NCBI GenBank assembly: GCA_029933125.1
Contig: JAOZOU010000001.1
Coordinates: 380,073 to 444,072 of the forward strand
Length of the DNA stretch: 64,000 bases
DNA from: a bacterium
Lineage (GTDB): Bacteria > Arandabacterota > Arandabacteria > Arandabacterales > Arandabacteraceae
Reading direction: 5' to 3'
The translations under genes were made by a program, and so were the position numbers. This document shows positions 58,301 through 64,000 of this stretch, one piece after another. How positions within the stretch are numbered: the first letter of the stretch is position 1; every line of letters starts with the position of its first letter. The notes beneath the pieces are model-generated. The model did no database searches and was not told the origin of the DNA. It was given only the letters and a program-made list of their open reading frames with translations.

Positions 58301-60088
58301 CTCCCTTACTTCACGTATGTGTTCACAGTAAAAGCAACGCACTACATAACAAAGAGCATCAATGTGACTGTTGCTGAAAGCACCCAAACAGTCAACTTTG
58401 AGCTTACACCCACTGAGGGCAATCTGCTTGTAATCGATGATGACACAGGGGATTTGCTTGCCGAGGTGAAGGTGGGTGAGAAAGGTGAAACCTTATCAAG
58501 CCTCACAAGGGCACTTGACTACGAGGCTAAATCCTCGGCTAGTCTCATCGCTGAGGATCTCGCCTCGCTTGGCTATGATGTGACAACTCAGAGTTCAGCG
58601 GCAACCGATCCAGCTACCTGGCAAGACTACGACCTTATCATCTGGAGCTCAGGTGATGATACTTCCCCTGTTTCTGTTTCATCTTACCGTAGCAATCTCA
58701 ACTCCTATGTTGCATCGGGGGGCAAACTTCTCATCGAGGGCGGTGAGATTGGCTATGATGCTGCTTCAAGCCCTGGTTATCCAAATCTCGCCGATACCAC
58801 CCTCCATATTGTGGAGTGGCAGCATGATTCATCCGGAGATCTTTCACTCGCCATGCCAAATCATCCAGTCGCTACAACTCCGAACATTCTACCTTCTACC
58901 ATAACGATGAGCTATGTTGGATACGGTGATGAGGATGCTTTGACGGGTGATGCACAAACCCAGGCCATCTTTGAATGGAGTTCCTATCCTGGACTCGCTG
59001 GTGTGTTCGCATATGACAATAACCCTGATACCACAAGCTGCCAGATAATCTTCTTCTCCTTCGACTACTCAAATGCGGCTGATTCAACTTCTCGAGTCAA
59101 TCTACTTGAAAACGCCGTTTCCTATCTTCTGAGACCCGAGCCCGGCGCTGAGGGTTCAATCAGTGGCATCGTTGAACTCTATGGCGAGACAAACTATGAG
59201 GGCACGATCGTCAGGCTTAGCCCTATGGGACTTGCCGACACTACGGATGCAGCTGGTAACTATTACATCTCAGGTCTCTTTGATGGTGCATACAAGGTTA
59301 CCGCAACAAAGCAAGGTTTTGCTGATTCGAGCCGAACAGTTGTGATTTCGGGTGGATCACACGTCGGCGATGTCAATTTCACTCTTTACCCAGTAATAGA
59401 GTACATGGACAGTCCAGAGATCGCCATACCCGATAATGATCCAGCTGGCATAAGGGCTTACATCAATGTCGATGCCGACCAGCCAATTGCTTCCGTCGAT
59501 TGTTATGTCAACATCTCCCACACTTATGTTGGTGATCTCATAGTTGAGCTCACATCGCCGGAAGGATCGACTGTCAGGCTTCACAATCGAACAGGTGGAT
59601 CAAGTAATGACATAGTAACCTGGTACGATACGGATACTGAGCCTGATGGTCCTGGAACAATGTCTGACTTTACAGGTGAGATTGCAGCAGGCCAATGGGA
59701 GCTCTGGGTAAGCGATCAAGCTGGTGCAGATACTGGAACGCTCCATACCTGGGGACTTCATCTAAGCTTCCCTTGGACAAGTGCAGGGCTAAGTCAAGGC
59801 ACAGAAATTTACGTTACCCGTCTTATAGGTATAAGCCCCTTGCCGTTATCAAGCTGCGCCAGCTTCACTTTTTCCCTTGCAAAGGCTGAGCAGGTGGATA
59901 TAGCAATTTACAATGTTTGTGGGCAGCGCCTTGCAGAGATCACTTCTGCAAAGTACGAACCTGGGCTTCATTCGCTCATCTGGAGAATAGAGAATCAAGA
60001 AAGACAGAGTTTAGCAAGCGGTATTTACTTCTGTCGTTTCAAGGCGGGTGAGTATCAAACTACAAGGCGCATCGTCATAATACGGTAA
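55307..60088 (+). CDS. Large exported gingipain-like C25 cysteine protease with P-domain and sorting-type C-terminus
   Basis: 1593 residues. Signal peptide SPIFLLLSLFAVTSVAG. A propeptide-like region (about 40-235) leads to the C25 domain (about 245-585): LVITSPDYYTEILPLAEWKS, VLLVGDVDAIP, catalytic His452 in IYSGHGATTYW and Cys486 in VQSYACLTGR. Then Ig-like and carboxypeptidase-regulatory-type repeats (about 600-1080; VTIDGWGIEPPLHDTTDASG, TVLDSTTAQPIEGALLRAYP, TVTEEGTGKPLSATLEIYRS). A second rhodanese/GATase-like segment (DDTGDLLAEVKVGEKGETLS to LLIEGGEIGYDA) follows, then a proprotein-convertase P-domain (near 1365-1490; ISHTYVGDLIVELTSPEGST, WELWVSDQAGADTGTLHTWG). The final 80 residues are a T9SS-like domain (ASGIYFCRFKAGEYQTTRRI). 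Extracellular protein-degrading enzyme. Confidence 0.93.
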   Translation: MRKSSPIFLLLSLFAVTSVAGPPSPKWVGLGGKPYQAQPQVEVSTQFSEEIVIQVNMAGFIADRVESKVGWFASIEIPGCGQTNAIGKARLPVLRRAIEIPQGAAPNVEVIEYTTTTYALADLNLPPRIYPVQPPIEKIPGARQRAPFKMSESFYASSKPYPSYKACIVEIGQMRGHRFAVLEIPAAIYIPASGTLEIVTNIGLRVTVKGADEAATRATIDRYASPYFEAIASKALLNYKHPTIKAIPQAPVGFLVITSPDYYTEILPLAEWKSQRGYYTTVTQTPDIPGGATTTAIKSYIQDAYENWDVPPTFVLLVGDVDAIPNWTGTEIDNPPTDLYYTTMTEPDYIPDIAIGRISVSSATEAQAAVGKILNYEKRLFSHTSWLKKAVFMASEDNWDITEGTHNYVISTYMDPAGFTSLKLYCHTYNATTQDVSDAFNEGTGLGIYSGHGATTYWADGPQFMQSNVAALTNLDMYPFVQSYACLTGRYTEAECFAETWIRQADKAAVGFWASSVTSYWDEDDVLEKGVFKALFEDSLTWIGGMIDQGKWHLYEYYGGAGSTRRYYEMYNLLGDPSVDIWTDEPHTMDVAYATAIPVGATSYEVHASENSTPLPDAMASLFWPGTLFGSGYTNSSGDAMLDLNPSPNEPGEMILTLTHHNFTPFSDTLQVVVPATVVIDPDTIEVGVTTAVSVAVLDTLSAPVESVEVTIDGWGIEPPLHDTTDASGQAYFSISAPYGEALSVKGSKLNQSYDLFNDSLYVVGAIALPNPAIEARVDAVGLVGALTPDFEGTIVGRSDHAGLDIFARGCGIDTSASSSSDSVIVAATPDCVGQVKVALASPGYEVYEDEISVIIAYGTLAGTVLDSTTAQPIEGALLRAYPSGSDTSSTPSSFETLSQADGSYASSDSLRVGAYQVYSTKFGYLASAGSTMIRVGANTYDILMIPAPAGIVTGTVTEEGTGKPLSATLEIYRSDDMSLYSEATSDSLSGGSYTTEPLPYFTYVFTVKATHYITKSINVTVAESTQTVNFELTPTEGNLLVIDDDTGDLLAEVKVGEKGETLSSLTRALDYEAKSSASLIAEDLASLGYDVTTQSSAATDPATWQDYDLIIWSSGDDTSPVSVSSYRSNLNSYVASGGKLLIEGGEIGYDAASSPGYPNLADTTLHIVEWQHDSSGDLSLAMPNHPVATTPNILPSTITMSYVGYGDEDALTGDAQTQAIFEWSSYPGLAGVFAYDNNPDTTSCQIIFFSFDYSNAADSTSRVNLLENAVSYLLRPEPGAEGSISGIVELYGETNYEGTIVRLSPMGLADTTDAAGNYYISGLFDGAYKVTATKQGFADSSRTVVISGGSHVGDVNFTLYPVIEYMDSPEIAIPDNDPAGIRAYINVDADQPIASVDCYVNISHTYVGDLIVELTSPEGSTVRLHNRTGGSSNDIVTWYDTDTEPDGPGTMSDFTGEIAAGQWELWVSDQAGADTGTLHTWGLHLSFPWTSAGLSQGTEIYVTRLIGISPLPLSSCASFTFSLAKAEQVDIAIYNVCGQRLAEITSAKYEPGLHSLIWRIENQERQSLASGIYFCRFKAGEYQTTRRIVIIR

Positions 60089-60430
60089 GCGAATAACATT
60101 GCAGCCGTCGTGTTATTCTGCACTACAATGGCAGGACGTTGCTTACCCTGAGCTGAGACTCTTACCCTGATTGGTGATGGGGAAATCTGAAAAATAGTTG
60201 CTGCCGTTGCGTGACCATTTTTGTCTTGCTATCGACCTCTGTCAAAATGGCAACAACCGCAGCATCGGCACCCCTCGCCTACCCCATCACACTCACTAGC
60301 GCCCAAATCTTAGCCAGTCGGTAATCCGATCTCAAGCCAATCAGTCTGCCTGGCCCCAGGAATGTTGCTCAAGTTTACCCCTTCGAGTGTCGATAAGACA
60401 TGTGGAGGTGTCTACACTCGGAGGAGAATC
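60089..60430. other. Intergenic region before the GspE/PilB-type gene
   Basis: 342 nt without a supported gene (start of the downstream gene taken at TTG 60431). Contains the imperfect hairpin at 60200-60263. A TGGCA...TTGCTT stretch near 60128 resembles a -24/-12 site but has spacing 9 instead of 10. No clear sigma-70 promoter for the downstream gene. Confidence 0.5.
60200..60263. repeat. Long imperfect inverted repeat
   Basis: Arms GCTGC, GTTG and CCATTTT (60200-60221) pair in order with AAAATGG, CAAC and GCAGC (60244-60263), interrupted by short bulges. It lies between the C25 protease stop and the next gene; it could be a terminator-like structure or a remnant of a small mobile element. 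Function not determinable. Confidence 0.45.
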
Positions 60431-62356
60431 TTGTCCTCAGAGACAACAGTTGCTCGTGACCCATTTGAGGACCTCCTGCTCAAGGAAGGGCTGGTAACCG
60501 AGGAGCAGCTCAAGCGCGCCCACCGCATTATTGCACGAATGCAGCATCCCCGACCAGTCGGGGAAGTGCTCGTGCAAATGGGTCAACTAGCGCGCTCAGA
60601 GCATGAGCGTATCCTCCGCCTTTACCGTTCCCAACTCAGTATTGTCAAAATCCTCGAGGAAGAAGGTGCACTCGATGCGAAAAAGGTGGCTCGCTATGAA
60701 AAGCTCAAGGCTGACAATCCTCATTACAGCGAGCGTGAACTCCTGGTCGGGAGCGATCTCGTAACTGAGGAACAATTCCTTAAGGCTCTTTCAGTCAAGC
60801 ATGATATCCCTTACGTCGAACCCGACGTTAGCCTAGTTGATACGAAGCTTCTCGACAAGGTATCCATCACTTACCTCATTCGCAACCAAGCCCTTCCCTT
60901 CAGAGTTAGCGACGGACATCTCAACGTCATAATGGCAGATCCTCTCAATGCAGAGCTTATTCAGGAGCTTGAGCGAACATATCACATGCCCGTAAGGGCA
61001 TGTACTGCGCCATCAAACAAGATTGTCGATGCCATCAAGACGCTTGAAAGATTGCGCGACTCTGGCGAAGACGTAACAACAACCCTTGAATACCATGAGA
61101 TCCATGAAACACCTGCCAGTGACGACTCCAGCGAAGGGGCAATAAGAATAGTCGATCACCTCCTCTACGAAGCTATCAAGTTGGGAGCAAGTGATCTCCA
61201 CATAGAACCCATGAGGAGCAAGATAAGGGTAAGGGTAAGGGTTGATGGCGTGCTCCGCCATCTCACCGATCTCCCCGTCGATTTCACGCCCAGGGTTATT
61301 TCACGTGTGAAGATTCTCGCTTCCATGGACATAGCGGAGCGCCGCCTTCATCAGGACGGGCGCTTTTTCGTTCGTACCGATGGTAGAGACATTGACATAA
61401 GGGTTTCATCCTATGCTTCCATATCAGGTGAGACCCTTGTGCTACGCCTTCTTGATCGCCGGCGTGGGCTTATTCCGATTGACTCACTTGGTTTTGAACC
61501 CAGGGTTCTTACGACCTTGCGTGAGATTGTCCTAAGGGCTTCATCTGGACTTATCCTAGTTACAGGTCCCACCGGTAGCGGCAAGACGACAACCATGTAT
61601 TCGTTTGTTGATTATATAAACGACGAAACCATCAAGGTCATCACATGTGAGAATCCAGTGGAGTATGTTCTCGAGGGCACAACCCAGTGCTCGGTCAACG
61701 AAAAGACAGGACCAACATTTGCAGACTCTCTCAAGGCAATCGTAAGACAGGATCCGGATGTGATTGTTGTAGGTGAGATTCGCGATCAAACAACAGCATC
61801 TATGGCCGCCGAGGCAGCCCTGACAGGTCATATGGTCCTCGCAACATTTCATACTGAGGATTCTGTCTCTGCCGTTATTCGCTTGCTTGACATGGGGCTT
61901 GAACCTTTTCTCGTATCTTCGACCCTACGCTGCGTAGTTGCCCAAAGACTTGTACGCAAGATCTGCCGCAACTGCATACAACCAGGCAGGTACACAAGAA
62001 GAGATTTACGCTACTTGGGACTTACAAGTGAGGATCTGAGTGGTATTCCCATAATGGAAGGAGCAGGCTGTGCAAAGTGCGGAGGATCAGGCTATAAGGG
62101 GCGCACAGGGATTCATGAAGTCCTTCTGCTCGATGATGACTTCCGTGATGCTATTCTACGCAAAGCCCCCTCAAAGGAACTGAGGATTGCAGCTCGCAAA
62201 ATAAAGGGCTTCCTTACACTTCAGGAAGACGGCATGCTCAAGGTTGTTTCGGGCATAACAACACTTTCTGAGATAGCTGACAACGCACCGCGCGATCCAG
62301 ACGCACGTCCCGTTGCGATGATCCGCGAGGTCGCCGCTATGAGGAGGCTTAAGTGA
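60431..62356 (+). CDS. GspE/PilB-type secretion or pilus-assembly ATPase
   Basis: 641 residues from TTG 60431, chosen because CGGAGGAGAATC lies before it; ATG 60362, 23 codons upstream, has only a weak site. Two tandem N-terminal MshEN-like modules (about 10-125 and 95-230; LLLKEGLVTEEQLKRAH, LLVGSDLVTEEQFLKALSVK, IPYVEPDVS) precede the ATPase: P-loop GPTGSGKT (379-386), Asp box TCENPVEY, Walker B RQDPDVIVVGEIRD, His box LATFHTEDSV, and the tetracysteine zinc motif CRNC...CAKCGG. Type II secretion or type IV pilus extension; no other pil/gsp genes are in the window. Ends in a 1-nt overlap (TGATG) with the HDOD gene. Confidence 0.9.
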   Translation: MSSETTVARDPFEDLLLKEGLVTEEQLKRAHRIIARMQHPRPVGEVLVQMGQLARSEHERILRLYRSQLSIVKILEEEGALDAKKVARYEKLKADNPHYSERELLVGSDLVTEEQFLKALSVKHDIPYVEPDVSLVDTKLLDKVSITYLIRNQALPFRVSDGHLNVIMADPLNAELIQELERTYHMPVRACTAPSNKIVDAIKTLERLRDSGEDVTTTLEYHEIHETPASDDSSEGAIRIVDHLLYEAIKLGASDLHIEPMRSKIRVRVRVDGVLRHLTDLPVDFTPRVISRVKILASMDIAERRLHQDGRFFVRTDGRDIDIRVSSYASISGETLVLRLLDRRRGLIPIDSLGFEPRVLTTLREIVLRASSGLILVTGPTGSGKTTTMYSFVDYINDETIKVITCENPVEYVLEGTTQCSVNEKTGPTFADSLKAIVRQDPDVIVVGEIRDQTTASMAAEAALTGHMVLATFHTEDSVSAVIRLLDMGLEPFLVSSTLRCVVAQRLVRKICRNCIQPGRYTRRDLRYLGLTSEDLSGIPIMEGAGCAKCGGSGYKGRTGIHEVLLLDDDFRDAILRKAPSKELRIAARKIKGFLTLQEDGMLKVVSGITTLSEIADNAPRDPDARPVAMIREVAAMRRLK

Positions 62357-63213
62357 TGGACACTGAGACAATTGCTGTTGAGCCCCTTACTGATCAGATA
62401 AGGAAGGCGGTTGAGGCTGGAAAACTCTCTCTTCCGCCACTACCAAGAATCGTTAACCAGCTCGAGGAACTTCTTGCTGATAGTGAGCGAGCAAGTTCGA
62501 AGGAAGTCGCAAACCTCATACGCAATGAGCCTGCAATAGCAGCAAGTCTGCTGCGAATGGCCAATTCAGCTGCATTCGGTGGGCTTCATCCCATCTCCAA
62601 TCTCACCCACGCTATAGCCCGACTGGGCTTCAAGCAGGTTTCATCTGTTGTGACAGCTCTGGCACATAGCAGCCACTTCCATTCTGATGATCCCGCAATG
62701 AAGCGCTGGCTCGAAACCCTCTGGGGCCATGCAGTTGCAACTGCACTCGGAGCAAGAGCGGTTGCAAACCTTACGGCTGGTGATCCCGAAGAAGCCTTTA
62801 TGGCTGGACTTTTGCACGATACAGGAAAACTCCTCGTTCTTAAGGCAGTTGACTATATCGAAAACAAACGCAAGCTGGCGGTGGTCACGCCCACGGTGCT
62901 GGATGAGCTCATGGATATACTCCATACCGAACTTGGTCACCGCACACTTGTGGCCTGGCATCTACCTCAGGAGATTTGTGAGGTCGCTCTGCGGCATCAC
63001 GATAAGAACCTTGATCTCGGTGACTCACTCATAATCCGCGTGCAGGTCGCTGATGCGATAGCTCGCAAGATAGGGGAACATCCTGAGCCGAGGCCAGACC
63101 TTGATCTCCTTGAGGTTCCTGCTGTTGAGCAGTTAAGCCTTGACGATATTGAGCTCGCAAGCTTGACCGTTGATCTTGAGGACGAGATTGCTGAGGTCAA
63201 ACAGCTCCTCTAG
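62356..63213 (+). CDS. HDOD domain protein (second copy)
   Basis: 285 residues from ATG 62356 (GAGGAGGCTTAAGTG upstream; GTG 62353 is the alternative). HDOD core: LPPLPRIVNQLEELLADSER, LLRMANSAAFGGLHPISNLT, ARLGFKQVSSVVTALAHSSH and the HD pair in FMAGLLHDTGKLLVLKAVD. Then QEICEVALRHHDKNLDLGD. It is only modestly similar to the flagellar-block HDOD protein. Translationally coupled to the PilB-type ATPase, hinting at a regulatory role in pilus or secretion function (inference). Confidence 0.9.
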   Translation: MDTETIAVEPLTDQIRKAVEAGKLSLPPLPRIVNQLEELLADSERASSKEVANLIRNEPAIAASLLRMANSAAFGGLHPISNLTHAIARLGFKQVSSVVTALAHSSHFHSDDPAMKRWLETLWGHAVATALGARAVANLTAGDPEEAFMAGLLHDTGKLLVLKAVDYIENKRKLAVVTPTVLDELMDILHTELGHRTLVAWHLPQEICEVALRHHDKNLDLGDSLIIRVQVADAIARKIGEHPEPRPDLDLLEVPAVEQLSLDDIELASLTVDLEDEIAEVKQLL

Positions 63214-63259
63214 GAGATCTCGTCAAAGCCGATATGATATTGCCTGAGAAAAATCTCCA

Positions 63260-64000
63260 TCATGAGACAACTATGTTGAGCTTCTCGCCGCACTCACTGC
63301 AAGATGTATCTTTGAGGCCAACTTTGCGGGATGTAAATCCATAGCGCTCTATGACGAGGTTCCCACACTTCGGACACCATGTATGCTCATATCTGCCACC
63401 CGGCAGATTTCCAGCATAGACATACTTAAGCCCCCTGGCTTTTCCGATTTCAAGCGCTTTGAAGATACTTTCGGGCTGCGTCCAGGGCTTGCTTCTCTGT
63501 TTATAGTGAGGATAGAAACGCGAAACATGCCACGGAATCTCCGGTGAAACCGATACTATGAAGTCCGCGATCTCAGTTATTTCATCAGGTGAGTCATTCT
63601 CCCCCGGAATCAAGAGGGTTGTCACCTCAAGGAAGATGCCAGCTTCGTGCATTGCCTTGATCGCCTCAAGCACAGGGCGTAGGCGTGCGCCACATCTCTC
63701 TCGATAGAATCGATCACTGAAGGCTTTGAGATCAACATTGGCTGCATCGATAACTCCTGCCATCTTATCAATTGCATCTCGTGACTCATAGCCATTGGTT
63801 ACAAAGATGTTCTTGAGACCAAGATCGTGCGCAATCCTTCCGGTATCGATTGCAAATTCGAAAAATACCGTCGGCTCAGTATAGGTATACGCTATGCTCT
63901 GGCAACCCCTCTGGCGGGCGTCACCAGCGATCTCCTCAGGTTGAAACTCTTCACCATAAATCCTGCCGCCGTCATGGGAAACCTGGGATATCTCCCAGTT
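63260..64000 (-). CDS. AmmeMemoRadiSam-type radical SAM enzyme, N-terminus outside the window
   Basis: 246 codons visible, open to the right edge in the same frame, so the start and the CxxxCxxC cluster motif are beyond base 64000. The first residues, NWEISQ, are what follows that cluster in this family. Then SIAYTYTEPTVFFEFAIDTG, FVTNGYESRDA and VIDAANVDLKAFSDRFYR are conserved, and a C-terminal zinc-ribbon-like pair of CxxC follows (CPKCG and CSECG). AmrS-type enzymes are related to pyruvate formate-lyase activating enzymes and are usually encoded near AMMECR1 and Memo family genes; the substrate is unknown. Confidence 0.85.
   Translation of the reverse strand, partial: NWEISQVSHDGGRIYGEEFQPEEIAGDARQRGCQSIAYTYTEPTVFFEFAIDTGRIAHDLGLKNIFVTNGYESRDAIDKMAGVIDAANVDLKAFSDRFYRERCGARLRPVLEAIKAMHEAGIFLEVTTLLIPGENDSPDEITEIADFIVSVSPEIPWHVSRFYPHYKQRSKPWTQPESIFKALEIGKARGLKYVYAGNLPGGRYEHTWCPKCGNLVIERYGFTSRKVGLKDTSCSECGEKLNIVVS

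Noticed and set aside
60127-60144. TGGCA...TTGCTT sigma-54-like site before the PilB-type gene
   Set aside because: GG and GC are 9 nt apart, and sigma-54 promoters are strict about the 10-nt spacing; it is also nearly 300 nt from the gene.
1-64000. CRISPR arrays, tRNA/rRNA genes, insertion sequences, prophage
   Set aside because: None was seen on reading both strands: no regularly spaced repeats, cloverleaf-like intergenic elements or transposase/integrase ORFs.

Overview
The window looks like chromosomal DNA of a flagellated Gram-negative bacterium. P-ring and L-ring genes (flgI, flgH) imply an outer membrane. Four predicted exported proteins end in a FlgD-like / type IX-secretion-like C-terminal tag of the form G-[IV]-Y-[WF]...V-x-[IVL]-[KR], typical of the Bacteroidota/Chlorobi/Fibrobacter (FCB) side of the tree and related uncultured phyla (Zixibacteria, WOR-3, KSB1 or Latescibacteria type). 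I cannot place it more exactly from sequence alone. ATG dominates, but GTG and TTG starts behind strong GGAGG sites are common, and genes are tightly packed or overlapping.

Region 1 (1-41328, all minus strand) is one long flagellar locus. Read in the direction of transcription it begins at about 41.3 kb with two small unrecognised genes, a soluble PAS histidine kinase and a sigma-54 response regulator. Next come flgB-flgC-fliE-fliF-fliG-fliH-fliI-fliJ-motE-like-fliK-flgD-'flg_new'-flgE-fliL-fliM-fliN-fliO-fliP-fliQ-fliR-flhB-flhA-flhF-fliA, followed by a regulatory block (67-aa orphan, PilZ, FapA-like, HDOD). The last part is flgF-flgG-flgA-flgH-flgI-flgJ(lytic transglycosylase fusion)-flgN-like-flgK-flgL-fliW-csrA, and then glycan genes (GT9, methyltransferase, a GT2-GT4-GT2 giant cut by the window edge). 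Canonical -24/-12 (GG-N10-GC) promoters lie immediately before flgB and flgF. Together with the adjacent kinase/activator pair they suggest a sigma-54-controlled middle-gene tier, with FliA and CsrA/FliW controlling late steps. Flagellin, fliD, fliS, motAB and flhG are not in the window.

Region 2 (41.5-50.2 kb) is metabolic/accessory: an exported metallophosphoesterase with Ig-like repeats, an FMN reductase, a two-subunit sarcosine-oxidase-like FAD/Fe-S complex, a DUF6754-like membrane protein divergently transcribed from it, a 68-aa membrane protein, and a peroxiredoxin. The peroxiredoxin is the most notable gene of the window. Its peroxidatic cysteine codon is an in-frame TGA followed at SECIS spacing by a perfect GGCAGC-GGTC-GCTGCC hairpin, so it is very likely a selenoprotein that ordinary gene calling splits into two ORFs.

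Region 3 (50.5-60.1 kb) encodes three exported enzymes with sorting-tag-like C-termini: an M1 aminopeptidase, a PKD-polysaccharide deacetylase, and a 1593-residue gingipain-like C25 protease with a P-domain. Region 4 (60.1-64 kb) has a GspE/PilB ATPase, a second HDOD protein and a radical SAM enzyme of the AmmeMemoRadiSam type cut by the right edge. I saw no tRNA, rRNA, CRISPR array, insertion sequence or phage gene.
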